Below, one piece after another: positions 16,689-25,397 of a DNA stretch of 64,000 nucleotides. The stretch is from Lachnospiraceae bacterium (lineage in GTDB: Bacteria; Bacillota; Clostridia; Lachnospirales; Lachnospiraceae), in assembly GCA_011959105.1 (NCBI GenBank), contig BLLU01000243.1:1-64000 (forward strand), read 5' to 3'. The notes under the pieces were generated by a model. That model had not been told where the DNA came from. It saw nothing but the letters and a program-made list of their open reading frames with translations, and did no database searches. The position numbers were made by a program, and so were the translations under genes. Within the stretch, counting starts at the first letter, position 1. Each line of letters opens with the position of its first letter.

Positions 16689-17855
16689 TTATTCTCCAAA
16701 TGTAAATGTGGATACTAACGTATCAACTTCGATAATGCTGCCTCCGAGAACAACCACGGCGGTCTTGGCCCCATCTAAAAGGTAAATCCTGGGGATACGG
16801 TTGAAATATGTGGTATCGGAGTTCTCAATTACTTCGGTGGCAATCAGTTCGCCAGAGGCCACGTCATAGACACGAACGGTCAGGCTGCCATCTAAAACGG
16901 CGGTCGCAACATAGTCTCCATGCTCCGAGCTGTATACGCCGTCTTTACCCTCACTGTTAGTAGAAAAGGAAAGCGTATTGGTGCTGCCTGTTGCCCGATC
17001 AATCCAAAACAGCGTTCCATCGGCCTGAGTAAAGGTTTGCGGGAAAAACAACCGGCTGGCGCTGCTCTGTATTTCTTCCATTTCATAGGCAGACGGTTTT
17101 GTGAGCTTCAGACCGCTGCCATCCACGGCGATGCTCCCGTAGATGGAAAAGCTGTCCTCACCATTGACAGCCGGAATCGAGTTGCCGCTGCCATAGAACA
17201 CGATCTGGCTGTTATCCTGGGCAAACGCGGCGCCGTTCAACATGGAAATTCCAATGCTGGCTGTCCCGTCATTTTGGGCCACGTTCAGGAGAGTAGTCAG
17301 GCTCCCGCTTTCCAGGTCATATAGATACAGCCCGCCCATGGCGGAAAACGCCAGCTTCTTTCCGTCTGTGGAGGCCGCTACGCCTCCGGTTTCGCTGATA
17401 ACAAAATCTCCCGCCAAAAGCTCATTCACCGCAATTTCCTTTTTCAGCGAGAGCGAACTGTCGTATATATACGCCATCATGCCGCCATCGCCCATGCCGG
17501 ACAGGACGTAGCCTCCGTCAATGGCCTGTGCTTCAAAGTCGCGCAAGGGCGCTTCTGCGGTGGCCAGCACCGAGGCAGCACCCGTGTCATAGAGGTACAG
17601 CTTGTCCGCCAGCACAAAAAGCGTTCCGTCCCCTGCATAGGCGCAGCTCTGGAGCTTGCCGCCAAACAGGGCGGGGTCGAAGGTGCAGGAAGAAGGGGAC
17701 TGTTCCTGCTGACTGCCTGCGTCTGGAACAGAAACCACGGGTGTATTGGAGGGGGGGCTTTGCGAAACCGCAGGAGCCAAGGAATCCGTATTGTCGCAGG
17801 CGGATAACGCCAGGGTAAAAAGCAGTGCCAATGTGATGCAGAATGTCTTTTTCAT
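16689..17855 (-). CDS. Lipoprotein with beta-propeller-like repeats
   Basis: 388 residues. Signal peptide with lipobox LALSAC (Cys at about 20), a proline/serine-rich spacer to about 60, then repeating blade-like strands (GTLFVLADKLYLYD, KLAFSAMGGLYLYD, TLFWIDRATG, LTVRVYDVASG). No enzyme motif. The gene starts two bases after the previous stop with AAGGAG. Anchored outside, it may sense or present a ligand to the transporter or amidase; that is inference from context. Confidence 0.75.
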   Translation of the reverse strand: MKKTFCITLALLFTLALSACDNTDSLAPAVSQSPPSNTPVVSVPDAGSQQEQSPSSCTFDPALFGGKLQSCAYAGDGTLFVLADKLYLYDTGAASVLATAEAPLRDFEAQAIDGGYVLSGMGDGGMMAYIYDSSLSLKKEIAVNELLAGDFVISETGGVAASTDGKKLAFSAMGGLYLYDLESGSLTTLLNVAQNDGTASIGISMLNGAAFAQDNSQIVFYGSGNSIPAVNGEDSFSIYGSIAVDGSGLKLTKPSAYEMEEIQSSASRLFFPQTFTQADGTLFWIDRATGSTNTLSFSTNSEGKDGVYSSEHGDYVATAVLDGSLTVRVYDVASGELIATEVIENSDTTYFNRIPRIYLLDGAKTAVVVLGGSIIEVDTLVSTFTFGE

Positions 17856-17857
17856 GT

Positions 17858-18892
17858 TCAGTTCTCCTTATACAATAAAATAGAATTGGTCTTAAAGAAT
17901 GGAGCGGAGGCTCCGTCCTGGGGGACAGCCACACAGTAGAAGGTGTTAAACTGCCCCAGTTTGTCCGGGTCGATTACAGCCTCCAGCTCCATGACGCTGC
18001 CCTTGCTCAAGGCAACAGAGCAGCAGGTGCTTTCGCCGAGTTTCACCGGCTGATGATCCAGGAAAAAAGCGATGCTGTAACTTGTTCCGGCTGTGCCGCA
18101 CATAGTAAATTGCAGGGTAACAGGAGCGGAGACGCACAGGTTGTCATAGGTGATGCCGCCGTCACAGGAGAAGGTATAGTAGATCCCGCTGTCCAGCGCG
18201 TCCATGCTCACATCGCCCCAGCCGTGTTTGGGAAGTTCGCTTTCCACATACTGCTCTGTAACTTTTTCCTCCCGCACATTACTCTGCACGAAGATTTCCC
18301 GGACAGGCGGAAGGTCTGAATGGGCGGCAGGCGCATCCGCATTGAACTGCAATTCAACACGGGAATCCAGTGTTTTATGATACCAGCCATAGCTGGATGT
18401 GGATTCCATATCCGGCTGGAAGTCCGGGTTTGTGATGCTCACCACGGTCAAGACCAGCGTATCGCCGGTACTGCCGGTCACAGGCTCAAAGAGGAAAGAA
18501 AAGCTCTGGTCCTCCCCTGCGGGAAAGCTGTGGCAATACTCATATTCTGCTGTGGTATCGTTCACCTTGTAGGGCTGGGGCTGGCCGTCCAGGAACAGAA
18601 GAAATCCAACGGTATCCATCTTGCCGGTGAGGGAAAACTGGTACTCCAGCCGAAACTCGCCGCCGTCATAGGGGAATGGCAGACGCTCCCCGCTCTCGGA
18701 AAAGTCAGGTGAAGCAGCCGCATGAGTGAGCATCCCCAAGAATCCGGCATCCTCCTCCGCCGCATCAAACGGGTTTGCGGCAACGGCCTGTGACGGCGGG
18801 GGCGTACTGTCTGGAATGGCGTAGTTCCCGCAGGCGGCGAGGGATAAAAGAGCGCCGCACAAAAGGGGAAACGCAATCAATCGTTTTCGCAT
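17858..18892 (-). CDS. Lipoprotein of unknown family, first gene of envelope operon
   Basis: 344 residues. Lipobox LSLAACG (Cys at about 21), then two successive beta-rich halves (about 65-190 and 200-340), each ending in a similar strand pattern (FLLFLDGQPQPYKV and IAFFLDHQPVKLGE), which suggests an internal duplication. No family recognised. Start ATG 18892 has GGAGG eight bases upstream; the open frame further up overlaps the promoter. It is transcribed from the TTGAC-repeat promoter at 18921-18953. Confidence 0.75.
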   Translation of the reverse strand: MRKRLIAFPLLCGALLSLAACGNYAIPDSTPPPSQAVAANPFDAAEEDAGFLGMLTHAAASPDFSESGERLPFPYDGGEFRLEYQFSLTGKMDTVGFLLFLDGQPQPYKVNDTTAEYEYCHSFPAGEDQSFSFLFEPVTGSTGDTLVLTVVSITNPDFQPDMESTSSYGWYHKTLDSRVELQFNADAPAAHSDLPPVREIFVQSNVREEKVTEQYVESELPKHGWGDVSMDALDSGIYYTFSCDGGITYDNLCVSAPVTLQFTMCGTAGTSYSIAFFLDHQPVKLGESTCCSVALSKGSVMELEAVIDPDKLGQFNTFYCVAVPQDGASAPFFKTNSILLYKEN

Positions 18893-18920
18893 AAATGACC
18901 TCCTTTGCTTTGATGGACTA

Positions 18921-18953
18921 AGCATAATGGGCAAAGGTCAAGATTCGGTCAAG
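18921..18953 (-). promoter_or_regulatory. Promoter with TTGAC direct repeat before envelope operon
   Basis: On the minus strand: CTTGACCGAATCTTGACC (18953-18936), nine bases, TATGCT (18926-18921). The same repeat and the same distance occur before the response-regulator gene (20969-21001). The 11-base repeat period fits an OmpR-type dimer. Confidence 0.75.
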
Positions 18954-18962
18954 AAAAGCGAA

Positions 18963-18989
18963 ATGCCGCCCAGATTTTTGGAGCGGCAT
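18963..18989 (-). terminator. Terminator between kinase and lipoprotein genes
   Basis: ATGCCGC and GCGGCAT form a stem; on the minus strand TTCGCTTTT follows. It separates the regulatory pair from the structural operon, which has its own promoter. Confidence 0.6.
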
Positions 18990-19003
18990 CAGGGAGGGAC
19001 AAT

Positions 19004-20284
19004 TTATTGCTTGATCGTAATAGAGGCTTTCACGCAGGCTCCATGCGGCAACCTGTTTGACAGCTCTATGGTTCCCCCATGCTTTTGGCACAGCACCCGG
19101 CTCACCGCAAGCCCCAGGCCCAAGTGCTTGCCGGAGGTATCTTCGGAGTAGAACAAGGCGGCTTTCTTTTGCAGCAGCTTTTCCGAAAAACCCGGCCCAT
19201 CGTCTGTCACGGTGGCCGACAGCGTTCCGTGTTCCAGATAAAAGGCAAGCTCAATTTGATGTTCCGCAAAACGCAGGGCATTGGAAATCAGGTTTTCCAG
19301 AATGCGGTATAACAGCTCCCCGTCAAGGACGGACCTGCCCGCTGGCACATGGAAATCACAAGCAAAGCGTACTTCGGTGTTCTGAAACAGAATGGATAAT
19401 GAGTCCGCCATGTGCTGTAAAAACTCAGGAAGTTCCACTTCTCTGCGGCGGACTTCTGTTTCTTCGATCGCGCCCAGGTCGCGCATGGTATCTGTGTAGC
19501 GGCCCATACGCTCCGCAGTAATGCCGAGATTGGTGAGCGCCTTTTCTAATTTTTCGTCCGTCAAGGTTCCGCCCTGGCGGTTCTCCTGCAAATATTCCAC
19601 ATAGCCTGTCATAATGGCGATGGGATTACGCAGATCATGGGCCACGGATGCCTGCAATGCGCGGCGTTCTTCCAGCATGCTCCAGAGCTGACGGTTATTC
19701 TCATATAGGGTCTGCCGCATTTTTTCAAACGCAGTACAGAGCTGACCCAATTCATCCCGCCCGTCAAAGTTGATCTGGAAATTCAAATCCTGGTCTTGAA
19801 TATGCGTGGTGGCATCCATCAGGACAGTGATTGGCGGCTCCAGTATCTTGTGATAAAACCACCACGCGCACAGAGTAATTCCAATCACAGCAAATACAAG
19901 CGGCAGCAGTACCATACAAATCTGTGAAGCACGGTAGGCCGTTTTTGCTTTGGAGGAAAGCATAGAGTAGCTGGATTCAATGCGTTCTATCCTGTAACTC
20001 GTCTGCTCCTGCGCCTCATTGTGTTCTTGACCGTCCGCTACCAGTTGTCCAAATGGCTCTGGCGGGCCATTAAGGACATACCTCAGCTTTGCCTCTGTAA
20101 CCGTGCCATCTGGGGCGGTTGTCTGCTGTGTCAGCCAGACCTCGTTGGAATCGGGAAGAATATGCTTTTGGAGACGGTAACAGCCGAAAATTGCAAGCCC
20201 GCTGCACAGGAACACGATCAACATAGTAATCGCCACAGCCGCCATAAAAGAGCGTTTCAGTGATTGTCTTTTTATTTTTTCCAT
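19004..20284 (-). CDS. Sensor histidine kinase with extracellular domain
   Basis: 426 residues. Helix 1 about 13-35, an extracellular domain of ~90 residues, helix 2 about 125-145, a HAMP-like segment, then DHp with VAHDLRNPIAIMTGY (phospho-His), N-box ENLISNALRFA, G1 DDGPGF and G2 GLGLAVSR. Start at ATG 20284, overlapping the response-regulator stop by 13 bases. Partner of the regulator upstream; it probably senses envelope stress or a peptide outside the cell. Confidence 0.92.
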   Translation of the reverse strand: MEKIKRQSLKRSFMAAVAITMLIVFLCSGLAIFGCYRLQKHILPDSNEVWLTQQTTAPDGTVTEAKLRYVLNGPPEPFGQLVADGQEHNEAQEQTSYRIERIESSYSMLSSKAKTAYRASQICMVLLPLVFAVIGITLCAWWFYHKILEPPITVLMDATTHIQDQDLNFQINFDGRDELGQLCTAFEKMRQTLYENNRQLWSMLEERRALQASVAHDLRNPIAIMTGYVEYLQENRQGGTLTDEKLEKALTNLGITAERMGRYTDTMRDLGAIEETEVRRREVELPEFLQHMADSLSILFQNTEVRFACDFHVPAGRSVLDGELLYRILENLISNALRFAEHQIELAFYLEHGTLSATVTDDGPGFSEKLLQKKAALFYSEDTSGKHLGLGLAVSRVLCQKHGGTIELSNRLPHGACVKASITIKQ

Positions 20285-20946
20285 CGGTAGCCAATCCCCC
20301 AAACTGTTTCGATGTACTCACTCCCGCTGGCCTGCATGAGCTTTGCGCGGATCTTGCGGATATGCTCCTTAATCACGTTGCTGTCGCCCTCCGCGTCATA
20401 TCCCCATACCGTCTCATAAATACGCTCCTTGTCAAAAACCTGATTTGGATTAGATGAGAGAAACTCAATGATGTCAAATTCCCTCTTTGAAAAGGAAAGC
20501 TCCTGTTCATTCCAAAATACTTTTCTGTCAGAGAGGTTGATAATCAGCCCTTGAGAGGTCACAACTTCTGGTGGGCGCATGTTCCGCTCGTCCCGGCGCA
20601 GATGCGCTTCAATACGGGCGATCAATTCCTGCAAGCTGAATGGCTTCGTAATGTAGTCGTCCCCTCCAGCCCGTAAGCCGTTGACCTTATCCTGCTCTGT
20701 GATTCGCGCCGTCAGGAACAAGATGGGGCAGACGATGTGATTCCGAATGACCTTGCACAGCTCCAGCCCATCCATCCCCGGCATGTTGATGTCCAGAAGA
20801 ATAAGATTTGGCTTTGCATTCAATTTTGCCATGGCTTCATTGCTGCTGTTGGCAACGGAAACCGTATAGCCGTGATCCTGCAAATGGGTTGAAAGCAATT
20901 CGGTCAGGATCGGCTCATCATCAACGATTAAAATTCGATATGCCAT
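20272..20946 (-). CDS. OmpR-family response regulator
   Basis: 224 residues. Receiver about 1-115 (VDDEP, LILLDINMPGMDG phospho-Asp, TKPFS), DNA-binding winged helix about 128-222 (VFDKERIYETVWGYDAEGD, YIETVWGIGYRWKK). Start ATG 20946 follows AGGAGGGG; an ATG 27 bases upstream overlaps the -10 and is excluded. The promoter has the TTGAC repeat also found before the lipoprotein operon, so autoregulation and control of that operon are likely. Confidence 0.93.
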   Translation of the reverse strand: MAYRILIVDDEPILTELLSTHLQDHGYTVSVANSSNEAMAKLNAKPNLILLDINMPGMDGLELCKVIRNHIVCPILFLTARITEQDKVNGLRAGGDDYITKPFSLQELIARIEAHLRRDERNMRPPEVVTSQGLIINLSDRKVFWNEQELSFSKREFDIIEFLSSNPNQVFDKERIYETVWGYDAEGDSNVIKEHIRKIRAKLMQASGSEYIETVWGIGYRWKK

Positions 20947-20968
20947 GTAGACCCCTCCTATCTTTTTC

Positions 20969-21001
20969 ATCATACGGGGAAAAAGTCAAAATTCCGTCAA
21001 G
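20969..21001 (-). promoter_or_regulatory. Autoregulated promoter with TTGAC direct repeat
   Basis: On the minus strand: CTTGACGGAATTTTGACT (21001-20984), nine bases, TATGAT (20974-20969). It matches the element at 18921-18953 in both sequence and spacing. Confidence 0.75.
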
Positions 21002-21102
21002 TTTTATTGGGTTTACCTTTTTCAAGACATATTATATATCCTTTCCTCATGTGACACAAGGATACAGATACCTTCTGTTCGCTTTGGACATTTCTTGGAT
21101 TA

Positions 21103-21521
21103 TCACCAGTCGCCATCATCAGCAAGGCGGAATTTGACAGGGTGCAGGAGATCATCCGGCAGAGACCGAGGCGGGAAAAAGGGACGCCGCAGGCGTATCC
21201 GCTGAAAGGGCTTCTCAAATGCGGAAACTGCCATCGGACGCTGAGCCGCGTTCACAGCAGCGCCGGATATTACTACCGATGCACCAAGAGCAGGGCGGAC
21301 ATAGACAGTAAACTCGCCGCCGCCAAAGCCGAGCAGGACACGCAGGAGGACGATGTGTTCACCTCCTTTGCCGGGGCAACGGAACTGACGGTGGAACTGG
21401 CGGGGACGTTCATCAAGGAGGTGCTGGTGTCCTCTCCCACATCGAGATCGTCTGGAAGTTCCGGGATGTGCCCAGGAGAAGACTGGTAAAACTTGACACC
21501 GTAAAGATAATAGAGATATAA
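21103..21521 (+). pseudogene. Large serine recombinase, C-terminal remnant
   Basis: PVAIISKAEFDRVQEIIRQR, then LKGLLKCGNCHRTLSR and YYYRCTKSR, the zinc-ribbon domain of transposon-type serine recombinases. Much of the coiled-coil region is deleted. A frameshift near 21430 moves the tail (HIEIVWKFRDV) to another frame that stops at 21519-21521. The catalytic domain is absent. The recombinase once moved an element whose edge is probably here. Confidence 0.75.
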
Positions 21522-21539
21522 TATTTACAGTGTCAAGTT
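21490..21539 (+). promoter_or_regulatory. Consensus promoter inside a 50-bp inverted repeat
   Basis: TTGACA (21493-21498), 18 bases, TATAAT (21517-21522). AACTTGACAC/GTAAA on the left and TTTAC/GTGTCAAGTT on the right are symmetric, with 15 of 16 positions pairing. The left arm contains the -35 and the right arm lies on the start site, an ideal operator layout for the following TetR protein. It overlaps the recombinase 3' end. Confidence 0.75.
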
Positions 21540-21572
21540 GAATGAATTTTGATAACCGAAACGGAGTATCCT

Positions 21573-22157
21573 ATGAAACAAAATACTTACCATCATAAGA
21601 ACCTAAAAAATGAATTAATTGAAAAAGGAATCGAAATAGTAAATGAATGCGGACTGGAGCAGTTGTCTCTTCGAAAAGTTGCTATGGCTTGTAATGTGAG
21701 TCATGCAGCGCCTTACAGCCACTTTGCAAATAAAGAGGAATTGTTTTTGGCAATGCAGTTACATATAACAGAACAGTTTACTGGTATATTGGAAGAAACA
21801 ATTTTAAAATACGAAGGCCAATCTGATTTTATGGTGAAATTTGGAAAAGCATATATTTCTTTTTTTATGAACAAACCACAGTATTTTCATTTTCTATTTG
21901 GACAGGGGAGCCCGGAAGTTGATTTCAGTCCAGAGGCAGGAGAGGGCTATAAACCTTTTCAAATCTATAAAGAGCAAGTTTTGAAAAGATTGGAACATAC
22001 GGAACTTACTCCTGAAAAAAAGCAGGACTGCGTGATTTCCCTATTTGCCTATGTTCATGGCTTGGCGGCATTGGTTACTATGCCTAATGCGAAGTATGAC
22101 CTGGGCTGGGAAAACAAACTGGAAGATTTGATAACAACGCTTTGTGTGAATGGATAG
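21573..22157 (+). CDS. TetR/AcrR-family repressor
   Basis: 194 residues. HTH in the first ~60 residues (LSLRKVAMACNVSHAAPYSHFANKEELFLAM), helical C-terminal regulatory domain with WHG-like features (FAYVHGLAALV). ATG 21573 has GGAG seven bases upstream. First gene of an operon with a hydrolase and a CPBP protein. It probably binds the inverted repeat at 21490-21539. Confidence 0.88.
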   Translation: MKQNTYHHKNLKNELIEKGIEIVNECGLEQLSLRKVAMACNVSHAAPYSHFANKEELFLAMQLHITEQFTGILEETILKYEGQSDFMVKFGKAYISFFMNKPQYFHFLFGQGSPEVDFSPEAGEGYKPFQIYKEQVLKRLEHTELTPEKKQDCVISLFAYVHGLAALVTMPNAKYDLGWENKLEDLITTLCVNG

Positions 22158-22172
22158 GAGGGTATGGGGTAT

Positions 22173-23147
22173 ATGAATAAAAGACGAAAAGAAATCATAG
22201 CAGGGAATAAGGTGTCGGAAATTTATGAGTGGAATCTTGGAGGATATAATCAGAAAGTATTGATAGAAGGGAAGGATGAGAATCTGCCCATTGTAATTAC
22301 GTTACATGGTTCGGGGGCACCGATACCATTTTCGGTCGGATGCCGTGGTCTATTTCCTGAATTTACGAATCAATTTATTATGGTTTACTGGGATCAACTT
22401 GGTTGTGGAATCAACAACTATCTGATTGATGACAGTTTCAGCATTGCTTCTTTTGTGGAGATGATAGTGGATTTGATACATAATGTAAAGAAGTTATTTC
22501 CGAGTAATAAAATATTAATTCTTGCTATGTCATGGGGTTCCATTTTGAGCACGAAAGTTCTGGAAAAAGACAGTAAAATTATAAATGGGGTGCTTGTTTA
22601 TGGACAAATTGTAAAAGAGGTCTTTTTTAATGAAGAGGTGATAGCTGCTTTGGAAAAGACAAAGATATCTAAGTCAAAATTAGAGGCTATCAAAAGAATA
22701 AAAAGGGAAAATGCTTCTTCGAAAGATTTACAGTTAGTCACGAGAAGCATTGGCCAATATACGGACGGAAAGCAGAATAAAAAAGGAAAGCCCGCACCAA
22801 TGGGGCCAATCATAAAAGGACTTTTAACAAGTCCGGACTATCATTTCAATGATTTCAAAGCCATAATGATAAACGGATATCAAAAAAATTTTTCTTTATG
22901 GAGGGAAATATTGCAAATAGATTTATCGAGTATATTAGAAAATGTGCAGATACCCTATGTAATTTTACAAGGAGATACGGATCTTGTGGCTTCTGCATCT
23001 ACAGTAAAAACATTGGTGAGAAACAGTGGTAATCCCAATCTGCAATGTGAAATTGTAGAGGATTCTGGACATATGCCGGGAAAAGAAGGAATGGAACTGG
23101 TGTTGGAGAAGCTGGGGAGGCTTAGCCGAAATATTTCAATGGATTGA
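22173..23147 (+). CDS. Alpha/beta hydrolase
   Basis: 324 residues. Oxyanion segment LHGSGAPIPF, nucleophile elbow LAMSWGS (A-x-S-x-G instead of G-x-S-x-G), acid in LQGDTDLV, and His in EDSGHMPG. Resembles proline-iminopeptidase/haloperoxidase-type hydrolases. Start ATG 22173 lies ten bases after AGGAGG; ATG 22164 is only one base from it. Substrate unknown; in this operon it may detoxify the ligand sensed by the TetR protein. Confidence 0.8.
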   Translation: MNKRRKEIIAGNKVSEIYEWNLGGYNQKVLIEGKDENLPIVITLHGSGAPIPFSVGCRGLFPEFTNQFIMVYWDQLGCGINNYLIDDSFSIASFVEMIVDLIHNVKKLFPSNKILILAMSWGSILSTKVLEKDSKIINGVLVYGQIVKEVFFNEEVIAALEKTKISKSKLEAIKRIKRENASSKDLQLVTRSIGQYTDGKQNKKGKPAPMGPIIKGLLTSPDYHFNDFKAIMINGYQKNFSLWREILQIDLSSILENVQIPYVILQGDTDLVASASTVKTLVRNSGNPNLQCEIVEDSGHMPGKEGMELVLEKLGRLSRNISMD

Positions 23148-23174
23148 GTAGAAATAAATTAGAGGAATGAGAGC

Positions 23175-23897
23175 ATGAAAACCATAAATAAAACAGAACT
23201 TTTATTATTGATATTTACACCCACATTTGTATTAAGCGTGTTGTATTTTGTGCTGGGGTATTTCACAAAAATACCAAACTTATTATTGTTTTGTATAATT
23301 GGAACTTTCACTATGGTTCCCATTGAATTAGGGGTAATATTATATGCAAGTAAAAGAGAAACAGGAAAATATTCTTTTACAAGTGCATTTACTGGACATG
23401 AAAAGATGCCTCTGTGGAAAATTTTTGTAATTGCTTTTATGTTCTTCGGGGCAGCGGGGATACTTTCTATAACGGTTGCACCCTTAGAAAACTATCTTTT
23501 TTCAGGACTAAGAAATAGTCTTTTAAATCATTTGCCGATGGGTTTTGACTGGACGAATTATGAATATTTAAAAACATTTTCGAAACCAGTGTTGATTGCG
23601 GCATGTATATATTATTTTATATTTAATGTTTTTGCAGGACCTATTACAGAAGAATTATTCTTTAGAGGATATCTTTCTTCGCACTATAATAAGCAGACTG
23701 CATTTACACCGATTTTAATTGCAATTTTATTTTCGCTATATCATTTTTGGTTACCATTTAATAATGTTTTTCGTATATTGGTATTTGCCCCTGTGGCTTA
23801 TGTGGCATATAAGAAAAAGAATATATACATAAGCATGTTGTTTCACTGTATGTGTAATTTGATTTCGGTAGTAGGATTTATTTTGGAAGTATTATAA
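23175..23897 (+). CDS. CPBP-family intramembrane metalloprotease
   Basis: 240 residues, about seven membrane helices. The CPBP (Abi) motifs are present: EELFFRGYL near residue 160, the His in LYHFWLPF, and HCMCNLIS near the end. Family members process prenylated or membrane proteins, and several act in bacteriocin self-immunity. Third gene of the TetR operon; 27 bases after the hydrolase. Confidence 0.85.
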   Translation: MKTINKTELLLLIFTPTFVLSVLYFVLGYFTKIPNLLLFCIIGTFTMVPIELGVILYASKRETGKYSFTSAFTGHEKMPLWKIFVIAFMFFGAAGILSITVAPLENYLFSGLRNSLLNHLPMGFDWTNYEYLKTFSKPVLIAACIYYFIFNVFAGPITEELFFRGYLSSHYNKQTAFTPILIAILFSLYHFWLPFNNVFRILVFAPVAYVAYKKKNIYISMLFHCMCNLISVVGFILEVL

Positions 23898-24121
23898 TGA
23901 GTTTATGTGGAAGGGCAGATATGCGGAGTGTATTTCTGGGGCGAAATGAGTAAGAACGCAGGAACAGACGCCCGTACTTCTCCAGCAGATAAACAGTTCA
24001 GATAAAGGCAGCGGCATACACTCCTGTTGGTAGTCAGGCTGCAGCAAAAAAGCAAAAGTCACAGTATCTGAGTTGTATTGAACCACGATCCAAAATAAAA
24101 AGAAAGGGATATGGTGTTTTT

Positions 24122-24670
24122 GTGAAAACTTTGATATTAAATGGTTCTCCCAGAATAAATGGCGATACTCGCAGTCTTATTAATAAAATCACTGAAAGAA
24201 TTGCAGGAGAATACAGAATTGTAGACGCCTACAGGTGCAATATTTCACCTTGCCTTGATTGCCGATTTTGCTGGAATAATAACGGATGTGCAATAAATGA
24301 TGAAATGCAGGAAATATATAAATACATTGAAGAGTGTGATAATATTTTGATAGCCTCACCGCTCTATTTTTCAGAATTGACCGGAAAATTATTAGATGTT
24401 GGAAGTAGACTGCAAACATATTTTTGCGCTAGATTTTTTAGAAAGGAAGAACCGATTACAAAATCAAAAAAGGGTGCAGTTATATTAGTGGGTGGGGGGG
24501 ATGGTCAGATAGATACGGCTTACAGTACAGCATGCACGCTTTTGCATCATATGAACTGCTATAACATTCATGATGTAGTGTATAGCCATAACACCAATGA
24601 AATACCTGCAATTAATGACAAAAATGTACTTTTGGGATTGAATAATCTTTTGGATTTTTTTGGGAAATAA
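24122..24670 (+). CDS. NADPH-dependent FMN reductase / flavodoxin-fold oxidoreductase
   Basis: 182 residues. Begins LILNGSPRINGDTRSLI, the FMN phosphate loop, and has the cysteine pair region CNISPCLDCRFCWNNNGC and ASPLYFSELTG, typical of the iron-sulfur-flavoprotein-like/NAD(P)H oxidoreductase group. Start is GTG 24122; AAAGGG lies 13 bases upstream, so the start is moderately sure. The 224 bases before it hold no supportable gene. Confidence 0.8.
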   Translation: MKTLILNGSPRINGDTRSLINKITERIAGEYRIVDAYRCNISPCLDCRFCWNNNGCAINDEMQEIYKYIEECDNILIASPLYFSELTGKLLDVGSRLQTYFCARFFRKEEPITKSKKGAVILVGGGDGQIDTAYSTACTLLHHMNCYNIHDVVYSHNTNEIPAINDKNVLLGLNNLLDFFGK

Positions 24671-24673
24671 CGA

Positions 24674-24731
24674 GGGCCGATTGCCATGTCCATATTCTAT
24701 ACTGGTAAATGGATTCAGGAAGTGATATAAT
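24674..24731 (+). promoter_or_regulatory. Cargo promoter, module copy 4
   Basis: GGGCCGATTGCCATGTCC resembles the hairpin of copy 3 with a shortened left arm. Then TGGTAA (24703-24708), 17 bases, TATAAT (24726-24731), and GGAAGTGATATAAT is identical to copy 1 in its final 12 bases. It drives the acetyltransferase/kinase pair. Confidence 0.65.
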
Positions 24732-24764
24732 CAAAAATGAGATCTAAGGGGAGGATTATACAGA

Positions 24765-25385
24765 ATGGATTATTTTGAAATTAACACGGAACGTTTAGTA
24801 TTAAAGCCATTGGGAAAGGAATATCTAAAGACCACAATTCAATATGCTATGGATTATGAAAATGCAAGATATATGTGCCATCTGCCGAATGATACCGTTG
24901 AGGAGACAGAAGCATTTTTAGCGAATGCTGAAGAGGAATGGAAAAAGGAACAGCCGCAATTTTTAGAATTTGCAATTACATATAATGATATACATATCGG
25001 TGCAGTCAGTGTGTATTTTGAAAATGACAGCGGGGAACTTGGCTGGATTATCAATAAGAATTATTGGGGAAATGGATTTGCGTATGAAGCGGCCAGGGCC
25101 GTCATTGATTATTCGAAAACTCAAATGAAAGTAAGCCATTTTATAGCACATTGTGATACTGAAAATATTGCTTCGTATAAACTTATGGAAAAACTGGGTA
25201 TGAACAGAACCGGTGAGTGGGGCGGACGAAGAAATAAATCCGCATCAGAAGACAGCTCAGAATATCAATATGAAATCCGTGATTTTTCTTCAAACCATAA
25301 TGGGATGTTCCCTGGAGGAAACAGAGAAGAATATATGTTGGAGCAAAGAGGGATCATTGCCCAGGGCGTTGAGAATGGAAGATAG
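24765..25385 (+). CDS. RimJ/RimL-type GNAT acetyltransferase
   Basis: 206 residues. Starts TERLVLKPLGKEYL; LGWIINKNYWGNGFAYEAARAVIDY is the acetyl-CoA loop and NIASYKLMEKLGM the closing helix, as in ribosomal-protein-type N-acetyltransferases that include many small-molecule enzymes. The last ~30 residues are an unusual extension. GGGGAGG before the ATG. Twelve bases before the kinase gene. Confidence 0.88.
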   Translation: MDYFEINTERLVLKPLGKEYLKTTIQYAMDYENARYMCHLPNDTVEETEAFLANAEEEWKKEQPQFLEFAITYNDIHIGAVSVYFENDSGELGWIINKNYWGNGFAYEAARAVIDYSKTQMKVSHFIAHCDTENIASYKLMEKLGMNRTGEWGGRRNKSASEDSSEYQYEIRDFSSNHNGMFPGGNREEYMLEQRGIIAQGVENGR

Positions 25386-25397
25386 AGGAGGATGTAT

